From Hymenopellis radicata (lineage: Eukaryota > Basidiomycota > Agaricomycetes > Agaricales > Physalacriaceae): 64,000 bases of DNA. The notes below the pieces were generated by a model. It was not told the origin of the DNA and did no database searches. It worked only from the letters and a program-made list of their open reading frames with translations. A program made the translations under genes and the position numbers. This document shows positions 22,743-35,391 of the stretch, one piece after another (positions within the stretch are counted from its first letter, which is position 1; every line of letters begins with the position of its first letter). The stretch spans positions 211,687-275,686 of the forward strand of contig JADNRX010000035.1 of the NCBI GenBank assembly GCA_015501595.1, given 5' to 3'.

Positions 22743-24967
22743 ATGCGCATGCGACTCTCACTTTCCCTCACACTCCTTTCCACTTTGACGGCCCTGGCGG
22801 CCGGCCGTCCCATGAACCAGAAGAACAGGAAGAACGCGCCTCCCAGGTCGTATAAAAAGACGCACGGCTTCGTGGACCAGAAACAGGTCATTAGCCTTGG
22901 GATCTCGCTGACCCCAGCAGATCGAGCGGGTTTGGAAGAGCGCACGAATGCGGTTAGTACACCGGGGAATGCGCTGTATGGGAAACATTTGTCGACAAAG
23001 GAGGTTCGTTTCCTTTTTCTCCCATTCACAGTGCTGAGAGATTAACGTTTTGGGTAGATCAAGACCTTTGCCGCGCCGAAGCAGGATACCGTAGAGGCTG
23101 TGAACGCCTGGCTTAAAGAGAGCGGTGTAAACAGCACCACGACAGGAGGGGCCTTCGGCGACTGGCTCAATTTCAACATTACTGTGGGAGACGCCAATGC
23201 CCTTCTGAACGCGACATTCGAGTCATTCGCGGACGTGGATTCGGGATCGACGACGCTCAGGACTTTGGCGTATTCCCTTCCAGCGGATATGTCTGACCAC
23301 ATCCGCTTCGTGCATCCCACGACGTCGTTTGTCAAACCGTTGAATTTCAGACCTGTTATGAGCACGCCTCTCATTCGAAAGAGACAACTTTCAGGGGACT
23401 GTACGACGCAGGTGACACCGGAGTGTCTGCAGACGTTGTACGGGATTCCGAATACGCCTGCTTCGCCGAGCAGCGGCCAATTGGGGGTTCCCGGGTATAT
23501 TGAGCAGTTTGCACAGGTTGGTGATGTCAGTGATCTTTTCATCGCTGATGGATCTTTACCTTGCTTGTATCATAGGAAGCCGATCTCGCGTTGTTCTTGC
23601 AGAAGCTTCGTCCTGATATAGATCCCAACACGACTTTCACATTGGAGACGCTTGATGGGGGCGTGAATACACAGGATCCGGCGCTTGCTGGCGTTGAGGC
23701 TGTACGTGCTTCTTCCCTCGCTTCTCCTTACGCGAGGTGACAGATGTGATAGAACCTCGACATTCAATACACGGTTGGCCTCGCGACGGGCGTTCCGACT
23801 GTTTTTATATCTGTTGGGGAGGATAATCAGGATGGGCTTGGGGGCTTTTTGGATATTGCGATGTTCTTGATTGAGCAGGATATGCCGCCTACTGTGAAGA
23901 TTCTTTTCTGTGAGATGTGGTTGTGGTTGATTTGAGGTGTGATAGGTGTTGACGACGAGCTATGGCTTTGATGAGGATGCGTTGGAACCTGATGCTGCTG
24001 TGTATGTTCATTTCAGGTGGATGCCAGTCACTGACGTGCTTTTTTGTTCTCAGGATGCTGTGCGACGCGTACATGCAGCTCTCTGCACGGGGCGTGTCAC
24101 TCCTCTTTGCGTCTGGTATGTCAACCTTCTGACTTTTGAAAAGTCTATTCTGATTATGATGCCACAGGTGATGGTGGTGTCGCAGGAAGCCAACGTGAGA
24201 TTAGAGTTCCGTCTGACGCCAGCGTTCATTAATCATTTGCTCTCTCAGCTCAAGAATGTACCCAATTCTTACCAACCTTTCCCGCCGCTTGCCCTTACAT
24301 CACCGCTGTGGGCGCAACCACCGGCGGGGTCTCACCCGAAACTGCAGCCAACTTCTCCACCGGTGGATTCTCCAACGTTTTCCCTCGTCCCGCCTATCAG
24401 AACGATGCCGTCTCCGCGTACCTCGACTCCATTGGAACGGAGAATGAAGGCTTGTTCAACGCTTCTGGACGCGCCTTCCCGGATGTATCTGCACAGGGGC
24501 AGAATCTTGTTATTGCCGTGGCAGGGCAGGGGATGCTTGTGGACGGGACGTCGGCTTCGAGTCCAATCTTTGCGAGTGTGGTGGCACTGGTTAATGATCA
24601 GTTGGTTCAGGCGGGACGGGCGCCCTTGGGATTTTTGAATCCTTTGTGAGTTGCTCGGATTCACAAGGGACGGTGTGTTGTGGAATACTGATTCTACGAT
24701 GTAGCTTGTACAGTAATCCGGATATGTTCTTTGATGTTCTATCTGGCAATAATCCGGGTTGTGAGTAGCCACTGTTATGGCTCGACGTTCGCGTGGATCT
24801 GATTTTCCCGATAGGCGGTACCGACGGGTTTCCTGCTGTACAAGGATGTGCGTTTTTCATTCTCGTGGTAAACGACATCAATCTGATGAAAAGCTTGTGT
24901 AGGGGACGCGGTTACGGGTCTTGGAACGCCGAACTTTGCGGCGATGCTGAAGGCTGCTGGGCTTTGA
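22743..24967 (+). CDS. Sedolisin (S53) tripeptidyl-peptidase, secreted
   Basis: Acid serine-carboxyl protease made as a secreted pro-enzyme. The start gives a signal peptide (MRMRLSLSLTLLSTLTALAA). A pro-domain follows with GNALYGKHLSTKEIKTFAAP and PLNFRPVMST. The catalytic domain begins near TPECLQTLYGIPNTP. The active-site Glu and Asp fall in GVEANLDIQYTVGLATG. The oxyanion Asp is in LLFASGDGGVAGSQ, and the nucleophile Ser in VDGTSASSPIFASVVALVND. The Ca2+-site end reads GFPAVQGWDAVTGLGTPNF. Introns of about 50 bp interrupt the gene and all junctions checked keep frame, for example T|GTGCGT...GTAG|GGGAC restoring the Trp of QGWDAV. The stop is at 24965. Complete and apparently functional. 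Confidence 0.92.
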
Positions 24968-26117
24968 TTTTGTCTTTATGGAATGTGGGCTACATGGTCT
25001 TGTAATAGGATGTCGTTAATTCTCGGCATTCAGTAATGAGGTCTCCAACTTGGCATTACTTATCTGGTTGATCGATTCCAAGCGACTGTAGCACTTTCAA
25101 ACTAAATTCCTTCAAACGAGCTAGTGAATTGAACTGGTACCGAGGCGTTCTCGGAAACTTGGGTCGTATATAGGATTTCCTTCCTTGTAGTAACGAGAGA
25201 CAGACGGACATGCTCCGAGGGATTTCTCAACGTAGAGGATCCCTAGTTTATTCTTGAAACCATGGATCTTATTAAGAACATCTCGACGTGATTCATGTGT
25301 TCGGCTCCGCTTTAGGATCCTTAAGGGAAATACATCGTGTGAGGACCTGCTCTGTCCCCCCTCAATCGTCTGACTTTCTTGTACGAAACCCATGTATCCA
25401 ATTCTCCTTCGAGCTTCGAGTCGCGACCATCTCATTGCGCCACAACCGTAAGCGGGCCCAGAGTTGGCGACCGAATAATGTTCTACATCCCAGCCATTGT
25501 CAAGATGACAACGGGCTGCAAGCCTGCCTTCAGAAGCCATTGAGGATGTAGACTCGGGCGCGACGGGAATCCGGACCTGTGGCGTAATGTTGCGATTCGA
25601 TTACAAGCCTGATTGTGCGCGGGTACTCTCAGGTCGGGAATAAGAAAATATCTAGACTGGGTGTACCACAAATAAATGGGGAGGACATGAAGTGTGCCAC
25701 AAGATCTGTCAATCGATTGGTAACTTTGTCAATATCGGCGACACCAGTGATAAAGTGCCCGTCGTTACTCAACAACATATTGCACAAGGCGGTTCGTATC
25801 CTATCCGCTTTGACGAGGCCACGAGTGCGTATACCAAGGGCCTCCCTTTCCTTGAGCAGCAGATTTCCGAGCGAGTGAACGCTGTTGATGATTCTGTCCT
25901 CGTCACACGAGAATCGAGAGCGACTGCACATCCAAATAGAGGTGGGGGACACAGAACATAGCAGAGAAGGGCAATATAAGCGTAATGAGGACAACGAGTG
26001 CTGCCGTATCCGTGTCCTTCTAAAGTCATTCAGTCGAAGAAAGTCTGCGTTTAGGTGGACCAGCCGATTCGATACGCGTTGTCAGACTGGCCCTGATAAA
26101 GACGGAGAAGGGTAAAA
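24968..26117. other. Intergenic region, no gene recognised
   Basis: Overlapping ORFs on both strands (25.6-26.1 kb) look like random open frames and match no family I know. No tRNA or evident repeat is seen before the inverted arm that begins near 26118. Confidence 0.4.
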
Positions 26118-28150
26118 CATCATGAAGACTGAGAGTGACTCATACACAGAGAAGAAGTCCCGGGTGTCTTTGAGACTACCTCCAAAAAGTGGATGACTGT
26201 TAGGAAAGGTTGAGAGTGGCTGTGCTGTGTCATGCCGGTGTATTCCGGCATCACGTTTCTCTTCTGCACCGCCATGTCATCCGTCTCCGAAGAAACCAAG
26301 GTGCGCTGCGCTGCCTGTCCCTGTATCGGGGAGTAAAAGTCTTTACTGACCACCGTGATTTATGTAGGAAATTATCAACAAAGCCGTCGAGCTGGGCCGG
26401 GTGCGTCTTCCGTCTTCTTCTGGACGCGTTTTTTTGGACTCTGACGTCCGAGCCGAGCAGATTGCGGTCCACTGGGGTTGGATCCCGTTCATTATCTATG
26501 TCGGCTTCACGCGGAGTAACCCTCAGCCGTCGCTCATAAAGTGCGTTTTCTGAATTGCAGACGTGTTTGGTTAACTAGTTCCCTGCTCCTAGGCTAATAA
26601 GTCCCTTGGCCTAATATGTTCAGCTAACATTAGCACCCTGGGATAGCTACTGGTGAGCATTACTCACCGATTCCTCCACGTTGATAGCGATGATTATAAA
26701 TGTCGTGGTTAATATTCGGAATGCTGGCCCCCTCTGTGTGTAGGCCGGCATGTCGATACGACGAGGCCAGATCTGAGTGCTTCATTCTTTTGTTTTGTGT
26801 TTTACTACTTCCGTTGCCAGTCCTGATTGATATCTGCAGACCGTGATATGCTATGATCTGCCTGCCGTCGGATGTTTTTAATCCTCTGCTTAGTCGTTAG
26901 TTGTACTGTCATCTCTTGTGCGAGTTTCACTATTCAAGAATCTAAAACGAAGTGATCCTCAGCCCTTGTTTTCACTCCGTCTCTCGAATTATTATCGGTT
27001 CTCGCCGAAGCGCTTATTCTAGGGCCTACCGCTTCCAGTCATCACCCGCTTGCTCATGTGCTATTCATTCACTTCTACAGTACTGAGACCGCATAAACAG
27101 CCTTTCGTGAATCTCGGGCATTATATGGAAGGTCTTCAATCGACGCACCAGTCTTGCGGACCGTGGTACAGTTATCTACGCGGTATGTACAGTCAATAAC
27201 GGATCGACAGCTAGGCTGACTTTCAATCATATCGCCTATAGGTGCCTTTCGGTGATTTGAAGTAGACCGAGAAGTCTGTGGCGCATCTTCGAAAGGAGCC
27301 GGTGTATCCCAGAACAATTACGCCACACAGTCATCCCCTCCGATGGATAACCAACATGAAGTGCATGCTTATCTCTTGAGAAGCGTCTTGGGCTTAAACG
27401 TGCAGGACAGATGGGAGTACGGACCGATGTGCATAAACGGTGACGTTAGCCATTTCGGTGATTGATATCACATAGACGAGGTGGATATCGGGCCGGTCTG
27501 GGGTGACATCAGCGAATGTGGGGCCGGGTTCTTCGGTGCGTTGTGCGCGCGTCCAATTCTCCGTTGCGCATCCGTGAGTGGCTGCTCTTTTGGCTGAAAC
27601 AGTTCGTAAGTCTCCTTCTTTCTTGTTCGCTTCGCGGCCGGTGACTGAATAATAACCAACAGACAAAATTGAAGCGCACATCGACGTCTAGCGCATAATG
27701 GTCATCATCTTTGCAATTCCCTTCCGGCGGATAGAGGCGACGGGCATCAAAGCACAATGGAGGTGCGCGCGCTCGCTTTAAACGGTCACTTGAATCAACC
27801 CGGCCGCTGCTGGGTCAAGGTCTCTTTCCCTGGATACACGTCCTAACTTCAATTCAGTGCCGGCGCATTCCCGCGTCACTCTATACTCTTCGTTGAATCA
27901 TGGTCAACACGGACATCATGTAGTAATGGATACAAGTAAGTGCACGTCAGTAGAAGTTGACCTCCATACCTGTTTCTTACTCTGCCCTCGGACTCGTACG
28001 CAGGACGACTGCGCTGGGAGCCACAGTTTCTGCCGGGTCGTGGTGTGGGATGGGATGAATCGAAGCGTGAGTCTAGGGTCCTCGCGAACAGTACAAGTTT
28101 ATTATCGGAGTACTAGGCTCTTGCGCTTCACGAGAAGGACCTTAAGGAGA
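26118..28150 (+). repeat. Left arm of a large inverted duplication (with TOM7)
   Basis: The sequence is mirrored at about 34118-35543: the TOM7 gene, the downstream stretch with CATGTCGATACGACGAGGCC, the GCGCCACAGACTTC-like part, and the segment around CTTGAATCAACCCGGCCGCT. The left arm is longer, with roughly 340 bp near 27.3-27.7 kb absent on the right. A further insertion near 27900-28005 interrupts the small ORF that is open in the right arm. Confidence 0.8.
26274..26614 (+). CDS. TOM7: Mitochondrial import receptor subunit TOM7
   Basis: Small tail-anchored subunit of the TOM complex in the outer mitochondrial membrane. It is invisible as one ORF because three introns cut a protein of about 57 residues. 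Exon 1 is MSSVSEETK, exon 2 EIINKAVELGR, exon 3 IAVHWGWIPFIIYVGFTRSN then PQPSLIK, and exon 4 LISPLA before TAA at 26612. All introns are GT-AG (GTGCGC...TGTAG, GTGCGT...GAGCAG, GTGCGT...CTCCTAG). The single membrane span with GWIPFIIYVGFTRSNPQP is the family hallmark. A near-identical inverted copy lies at 35059-35391. Confidence 0.88.
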
Positions 28151-28934
28151 GCTCGGACGCAACCTTCCTTTAAATACGGCATTCTGCGCAAACCCTGCCT
28201 GCAGAAACACCCGGCCCTTGCTGTGCTTTGACTGATTTCATTTCTCTCCCCACTCTCATTGGGTGGAGCACTCACATCAATAGTGACTCAGTAAGCGCGC
28301 CGATACGTCTGATATGTGGTTTTCGTTTCGATCACGCTGACAAGCGTCTTGCTGAATCGTGATGCGTGGCCGATATGGTGTCTATTCTCTGATGGTAGGG
28401 TCGAGTGTAAAGCTGTAGTGCATGCACTTCGGGGCGATCTAAAGTCCTCCAGAGCTGACTAGAGTACGTATCTCAGTCTCAAGAGTTAGAAGTGACATAA
28501 CGCGTTCAACCCTCGACGTCTTCCAGGATAACTCAAACGCGTTCGCACACCACTCCCCACACACGGCTCTCGGTCACAACTCCGCCCTCCCCGCTATCTC
28601 TATGCAGTACAGTCTGTACAACGCACCGAGCGATGCGTCTTTTGCGGAACCCATCTTCTCGGAGCCATTCGAGATTTACGGGTTGCCGGGCTTCCCTGGC
28701 AATCCATTTCTCCATTGAGTGCTAATTTGATACGATGACGAGACATAATGGCAGGAAACATGAGGAGGCCGGGTGCAGACCAAGGATTCCGAGGACATAA
28801 CTTGTTTCTCCTGGCACGTGACCCCAATGTGCTTGCGATCAATCTCGATGTCCCACTTAATATGCCATTTGGGATGACCCGTACAGCTTTAAATAAGGAC
28901 ACACGGGGGAGTGGTACGCCTCCCCAACCCCTCG
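26615..28934. other. Rest of left arm and spacer, no confident gene
   Basis: The part to about 28150 belongs to the inverted arm. The ORF beginning MEVRALALNGHLNQPGRCWV at 27757 is the counterpart of the open 76-codon frame in the right arm, but stops early here. From 28150 to 28934 I see only short frames and the presumed promoter of the aminotransferase. Confidence 0.4.
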
Positions 28935-30705
28935 ATGGCGTATCAATGGCACAAGTCGTGGAATATGGACTACAAGATTGCGCATGCGGGGCTGTACGAC
29001 AGCACGCAGGCGCCGCCCGAGTTCGGGCATGCAATGCTCAAGTACTTTTCCCTCGAGTCCGGCTACGTGAACCTGAACAACGGTTAGCCGCTTCTTGCTC
29101 CTCGGTTTAGCGGTACTCTGCGCTGATGCCTGGCGCGTATGAAGGTTCCTATGGCTGCGTGCCGCGGCCTGTGACCCGCTTCTGCAGCGAGCTGACAAAC
29201 AAGGTCGAGGCGAACCCGGACAGGTATCACCGCTTCAGCTTCAAGCCGCTGCTCGTTGACTCGAGGGAGCGTATCGCCAAGCTCGTCGGGGCACACCCGG
29301 ATGAATGCGTTTTCGTATCCAACGCGACTGCGGCAGTTAATACGATCATGCGCAACATAGAGTGGAATTCCGAGGATATCATTGTTCAAAGTACATCATT
29401 CTCCTCCACCCTCACCTTCCAAACTTACGCCCCGGCAGCATCAACGACATGGCTCTCAACAAGCCGCGCACTGACCTACCTGTCCGACACGCGTCCATAT
29501 CCCATGCTCTCCACGTTCAAGCTCACCTTTCCGACCACACACGCTGCGATACTCGATGCCTTCCGTGCACACATCTCCGGCCTGAAAAAGAACATGGCGA
29601 CCGTCTCCGTGTCCGGGGACACCCCACCTAAACGCAAACCCAAGATCCTTGCGGTCATCGACTCGGTGGTCGCGAACCCGGCGGCGTACATGCCCTGGAA
29701 GGAGATGGTCGCCATCTGCCGTGCGGAGGGAGTTATGTCCCTCGTGGACGCTGCACATTCACTGGGTCAGGAGCTGAATATTGATTTAGAGGCTGTGAAG
29801 CCGGATTTTTGGATCTCTGTGAGTCTGTTAATACACGAATTGAAATGAAGTGTTGACCCCGTTTCCCCAGAATTGCCATAAGTGGCTCTTTGCGCGGAGG
29901 GGCTCGGCTGTGATGTATGTTCCGTTCCGGTATGTTTATAATTCGTATTCACGGCTGCACGTTCAATCTGATGTTCTGAGAAGAAATCAACACCTCATCA
30001 AAACCTCTATACCCACCTCAACAAACTATGTTTCGCCGAAAGACCCCCCAGGTGGTCCGTCCGCGCCCAATTTCGTTATGCAGCATGAATGTGTGTTTCT
30101 CTTCCCCTCTTCTCCTTCTCCTCCTCCATATTTAATTCATCTCACACACTCGCAGGGCCCGGCGCGGTCGACTTCACATCCTACCTCTGCATCCCCACCT
30201 GCCTCGACTTCCGCGCGTGGCTCGGCGGCGAAGAAAAGATCAGCAGCTACAATAGGTGCCTCGCCATCGACGGCGGGCGGCGCCTCGCGCACATGTTCGG
30301 CACGCGCGTCATGGACGAGACGCCCCATGCGCAGCTCACGCTCAATATGGTATGGTGTGTTTTCCCTGCCCTTCATGTTGTACGTTGAAATTGGAACTTG
30401 GACTAGACAAACGTGAAGCTCCCGCTCCCGACAAAAGTACCCAAGGACAAGAGAACAGAGGTGAACGATTTCTTGGAGCTGAGTCTGTTGAGGGAGTATA
30501 ATGTGTTTGCTGTGACGTTTTACCATGGAGATGCGTTCTGGGTGCGCTGTAGTGCGCAGGTTTTTAACGATGTCAGTCCTCGCGTTGCCTTATTCTGTTC
30601 GTCCCTCATGATAAACCGCAGATGAGCGACTTTGAACGACTAGGCATCGCATTACTCGAATTGTGTAACGAAGCCAAAGACACCCTCCTCAAAGGGTTCA
30701 CCTGA
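28935..30705 (+). CDS. PLP-dependent class-V aminotransferase family protein
   Basis: Fold-type I PLP enzyme of the isopenicillin-N-epimerase/cysteine-desulfurase-like branch common in fungi; substrate unknown. The start at 28935 gives MAYQWHKSWNMDYKIAHAG, then FGHAMLKYFSLESGYVNLNN joined by an intron to SYGCVPRPVTRFCSELTNKV. Conserved parts follow: ECVFVSNATAAVNTIMRNIE (cofactor-binding loop), ILAVIDSVVANPAAYMPWKE, GVMSLVDAAHSLGQELNIDL (the Asp that contacts the PLP ring nitrogen), and NCHKWLFARRGSAVMYVPFR with the Schiff-base Lys. Then come GPGAVDFTSYLCIPTCLDFR, KLPLPTKVPKDKRTEVNDFL and a terminal MSDFERLGIALLELCNEAKD. An intron probably lies at 29390-29439. The gene sits between the inverted TOM7 arms. 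Confidence 0.88.
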
Positions 30706-31547
30706 TTCTGATTTCATGGCATACCAATCACGTTGTACATACATACCACACATCTGTCACTGTATAACAATATCTCTCTATCCGCTCTGATATGTTTTCC
30801 TGGGAATAAGCAGTAAGGAACGACGACAGAAGCACGGAACGCAGAGTAGGCGGTAGCGGTCAGCATGTTATTTATGCAGGAAATGCATGCAAGACGCGTT
30901 TGGTACCTGTTTCTATTACGTTCAGAGCCCAGCTAGAGGATAGGGGGAACAATCACGAAGATTTGTCCTTGACCGAGGAGCGCGAAGCCTAAGGTGATGG
31001 TCGATGATCAACTGCCATACCGTTCTGGTGGTCTGGCAGAAGCCGCCCTGAAAACACGTCAACCCTCTACAGTACAAGGATTCAATGGTCTCATCTCGAC
31101 GCGCATTGACTGACCAAGGATCCAGATGTCCTCAATGTCTACCACCTTTGCAGCCTGGAAATGACACGTTTTTTCTTTGACAAAGGCTACTCTTTTCTCC
31201 ACGGATGGTACAGGATGTTGGTAGAGTCCACACCCGTGAGAGCGTTCCGACGCTGACTACTTCAAGTCCTGTAGCAGCTCAGTACAGTCGTGTCCGCCAT
31301 CCAGGATCCACTACGTCTCGAGGGGTCATCTCTGGTGGCGGCTTCCGGACAAGCTTCTATTCCAGTCAAGATTCCAGTATAGAGCAGTCCAGGTCGCCGT
31401 AAGCAACTTGTTACACTTCTCATGTTTAAACAGTGCGTAATGTTTGAGCGAATGTATTGAAATCTGATGCTTGAGCAAAGTTCAAGAAAAGTCAGGAATA
31501 AATGATAATAATATAAAGCATCCCATGCACACTCTACGAACATCGGC
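30706..31547. other. Intergenic, convergent 3' ends
   Basis: The aminotransferase (plus) and the MscS channel (minus) converge here. No gene-like frame, tRNA or repeat was recognised. The sequence probably holds both 3' UTRs and terminators. Confidence 0.4.
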
Positions 31548-33613
31548 TCACCTCGCTCGCAGCCCCAGCGGTGGCGGTTGCATCCTCGGCGAAGGCATCG
31601 GCCCTCTCGACTGCAGCAGCATCGGCTGCACAGGCAAATAATACCTGACATCCAGGTCCTCCAAGATCGCTTTCAGCTTCTTCATAAATGCCGTACGCCT
31701 CGCCCACCTCCCACCCCAATCTTGCCAATTCTTCCGATCTACAAGCAAGTCAACATCGTCATCTAGAAAGGAAAAGATAGACTCACGCTCCATAGCGACA
31801 ATAATATGAATCGCATTCTGATACTCCATCTTATCGATATTCAAATCATACCCACTCCAATCCCGACTATTCTCCGCCACATACGCCTTGATCCGCCCCT
31901 TCAACACCTCAATATCCTCCAACGGCGTGTTATACGACACCACCAACGTCGTCGTCTCCCACATTGAATTGCTCCGCCTCAGATTATGCACCGTCTTGGC
32001 GCTCGCCAGCAGCGCGTTCGGAGCGACAATCTCCTGCCCGTCCACACGTCTGAACGTTGTAGCAAAGAGCCCAAACTCGCGCACGAAGAGCGGCTGGTCG
32101 TCGATCAGGATGAGATCGCCGACGTCAAAGACGTGTGTGGAGAAGATGAATATAAGGGATTCGAAAAGTGTGGATGCGGCGTTCCCGAATATGAAGGAGA
32201 AGCCGAGGATGATTGTGCCGAGAGGAACTAGGGATGCCACGGTATTTGCTCGGTTGAATATGAGGAGGAAGACAAAGAGGATGGCGAGAAAGGCGACGCC
32301 GAGCATGACGGCATCGAGCTTGCGCACGGCGGAGCTGGCGTCTTTGAGACTCGAAACGAGGGCCTTGCGCTCACGATATATGTTCTGCACAGCTTCTCGC
32401 ATCTCCTTTTTTGTGAGATCCCCGTTGCCATCCTTGTCAAAGACAGCAAACGCGTCTTGTGCTTCTGTCGCAGAGCGGAAGTAGGGATAAAAGTCTGAGG
32501 GTATATATTAGTATGATGCAGTGGAAAGAGACACTATACACACCTTCAACAAGGATGTGCGCACGGGGCGGGTACACGCCGTTCAACGCGCCAAACAGCT
32601 TCCGTGCGAGTCTCCGGGCATTATGCAGTCCACCCAAATCTCTCGCCTTGTTAAGCTCCGAGTCCTTCAACGCAACCTGTCTGACCTGGTCGAGGATAAC
32701 CGACGTCATGGCCTTCCTCTTATGCCTCCTCTCCTTCCTAAAATTGGGCTTTGGACTGGCCTGCACCTGGGTCAGATCTACAGACGCCATGCTCTTGGTA
32801 TGCCGTTTGGGGTGTGCATTCGACAGTCGGTCCAGGGCGCGCAGGGCAATCTGGTTGTCAGCAATCCGGTCTGCGAGTGCCTTTTGGTGGAATTTGATAG
32901 CGATGAGGTGGAGACCAAGTTTCTCGACGAGGAGGATGATACTGGCGCCAAAGAAGGCTTGCATGACGCGGTTGATGTCGGTCCAGTACGGTTGGGGTGG
33001 GTCGTAGATATGTCGGATGACGCCCAATGCAATCCAGCCCCATGAGATGTCCAGTACGAGCTTAAGCCAGCCAGAAACGGCTACTGCGAGCTGTTGGTAG
33101 ATCAGCGTATGAAGAAAGGGCAGGGATGACACAGACCTCGACTTGGATCTTCAACCGTTCCACCTTGCCATTAAACATCATAACAAGGGAGATTATGACC
33201 CTCGGGAGCAAATCCACAACGAGGTACGTGACGCATGCCGCCGCCCAGGTTATCGTCAGCCACAGCGACCACATATACACCTGCATCCGAGCAGAGCTGT
33301 CTTTGAACTGGAAGTATCCAACGAGGAGGGGCGTGATGAAGATGCCTCCGCCGATAAGGGCGACGAGGAGCGTGCGGATGGGGCGCGCGAGCTTCATGAA
33401 GGCGACGTAGACGAGACGCATGCGCCGCGCCTTCACCGCAGTCACATTTCGCTTCTCGTCGTCCTCGTCCCAGTCAAACTCGTCCGACGAGCCCGTCGCC
33501 GTTGTGTCCGTGTCGGCGACAGACGCCTTGTCGTTGGTAATCTCGACGTCCTGGTCCGAGTGGAAATGCACAGGCGGCGCATTCGGCGCGTAGTCGTGCG
33601 CCTTGGGGTCCAT
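31548..33613 (-). CDS. Mechanosensitive ion channel (MscS) with EF-hand
   Basis: Fungal MscS-like channel of the type found in ER or plasma membrane, involved in Ca2+ and hypo-osmotic responses. The start MDPKAHDYAPNAPP at 33613 leads to an acidic N-terminus, then membrane spans around TLLVALIGGGIFITPLLVGY and SLWLTITWAAACVTYLVVDL. The cytosolic loop precedes an EF-hand, FAVFDKDGNGDLTKKEM. The MscS pore-lining helix and beta domain follow: LGVAFLAILFVFLLIFNRAN, LGFSFIFGNAASTLFESLIF, HVFDVGDLILIDDQPLFVRE and VAPNALLASAKTVHNLRRS. The tail NWQDWGGRWARRTAFMKKLK ends at 31548. The last intron (48 nt, near 31740-31790) is in frame with no stop, so it could be misread as coding. Complete. Confidence 0.9.
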
Positions 33614-34187
33614 GGTGGTGGTGCGAGACGAAGGATGGACGACGAGAATTCAAGGAGTCTGGGTCGTCATTCGCTCCAATCCCCTAAGAGACGATGGAAG
33701 GGAGCCTCAGGGAGGGCGCGATCGTCGTTGCGAAGGATTCCAAATTGCAAAAACCAAGATCTTATCTTATCGGATTTCCCACGGGTGCCTGTGTCCTCAT
33801 TTGGCTCAATAGCTCCCTTGGACTCAAAATCATGTAGCAACTGATATCCTCGCAATCATTGATACCAGTGGGTGACAGAGGGCCCTTGAAATCACATGAG
33901 CAGGTTTCCCATGACAGCGCCGTCTGTATTCTAACGTTAATGCAAAGCGGAAAGGGATACTTAGAAGACAACGGAGAAGCCCGAGAAAATGACCGCCTCG
34001 TCCATATAACTTGAGTTCCATAAAAGACAGAATCAACGCCCAGCAGCCGTCAAAACCGCCGCAAAGTTTGGCGTTCCAGGACCCGTAACCGTGTCCCCTA
34101 GAAAAGCGACCTAATTAGGCTTGATTATGATGGAAAACAAGTACATCTTTGAAGCGCAAGAACCTAGTACTCCGACAATAAACTTGT

Positions 34188-34418
34188 TCAGTTCGCGAGG
34201 ACCGTAGAGTCAGGCTTCGACTCATCCCATTCCACACCATGACGCGGCGGAAACTGTGGCTCCCAGTACAGTCGTCCTGCGCAGGGCGAGAAGAGGATAG
34301 AGCGACGCGGGAATACGCCCGCACCGGATTGAAGTTGGGACGCGTATCCAGGGAAAGAGACCTTGACCCAGCAGCGGCCGGGTTGATTCAAGTGACCGTG
34401 TAAAGCGAGCGCGTGCAT
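34188..34418 (-). CDS. Small hypothetical protein in right arm
   Basis: An open frame of 76 codons starts MHALALHGHLNQPGRCWVKV and ends in KPDSTVLAN. The left arm keeps the first part (MEVRALALNGHLNQPGRCWV) but is stopped at FPGYTS and then interrupted. Function unknown, with no motif recognised. It may be a gene remnant that happens to be open here. Confidence 0.3.
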   Translation of the reverse strand: MHALALHGHLNQPGRCWVKVSFPGYASQLQSGAGVFPRRSILFSPCAGRLYWEPQFPPRHGVEWDESKPDSTVLAN

Positions 34419-35058
34419 CTCCGTTGTGCTTTGATGCCCGTCGCCTCTATCTGGCGGAAGGGAATCGCAACCTTTATGCGCTACACGTCGATCTTTGGCT
34501 TAACAAGAAAGAAGGCCTAATCGTCCTAGGATCCACCGGCTTCGAAGATGCGCCACAGACTTCTCGGTCTACTTCTAATCACCGAAAGGCACCTATAGCC
34601 TATAGGCGATATGATTGTGCTACATACCGCGTAGATATCATGGTCTGGAAGACCGGCGCCCAAGCGCTTCGGCGAGAACGAATAATAATTGGAGAGACGA
34701 GGTAAAGCACCGGGTGAAGATCAGTTCATTTTAGACGCCGCTGAACTTTTGAATAGTGAAACTGGCACAAGAGATGACAGTACAACTAACGACTAAGCAG
34801 AGGCTTAAGAACATTCGACGGCAGGCAGATCATAGCATATCACGGTCTGCAGATATCAATCAGGACTGGCAACGGAAGTAGTAAAACACAAAAGAAAAGA
34901 ATGAAGCACTCATATCTGGCCTCGTCGTATCGACATGCCGGCGCACACACAGAGGGGGCCAGCATTCCGAATATTAACCACGACGTTTGTAATCATCGTT
35001 ATCGACTTGAAGGAATCGCTGAATAACGCTCACCAGTAGATAATTTTAAATCCACCTC

Positions 35059-35391
35059 TTAAGCCAAGGGACTTATTAGTCTAGGAGCAGGAGACTGGTT
35101 AGACCAAACAGTTATGCAATACAGAAAACGCACTTTATGAGCGACGGCTGAGGGTTACTTCGCGTGAAGCCGACATAGATAATGAGCGGGATCCAACCCC
35201 AGTGTACCGCAATCTACTCGGCTCGGACGTCAGAGTCCAAAAAAAACGCGTGACGGAAGACGCACCCGGCCCAGCTCGACGGCTTTGTTGATAATTTCCT
35301 ACAGAAATGACGGTGTTCAGTCAAGACTTTTACCCCCGATACAGGGACATGCAGCGCAGCGCACCTTGGTTTCTTCGGAGACGGATGCCAT
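35059..35391 (-). CDS. TOM7: Mitochondrial import receptor subunit TOM7, second copy
   Basis: Mirror copy of the gene at 26274-26614. Exons read MASVSEETK, EIINKAVELGR, IAVHWGWIPLIIYVGFTRSN then PQPSLIK, and LISPLA with TAA at 35059. Differences from the first copy are few: Ser2 to Ala, and Phe to Leu in the membrane span. Intron 2 is shorter, ends GAGTAG, and still splices. Both copies appear functional, so this subunit is encoded twice in inverted orientation about 9 kb apart. Confidence 0.85.

Noticed and set aside
33143..33844. Plus-strand 233-codon ORF
   Set aside because: Antisense to the first exon of the MscS channel gene, which has clear domain support.
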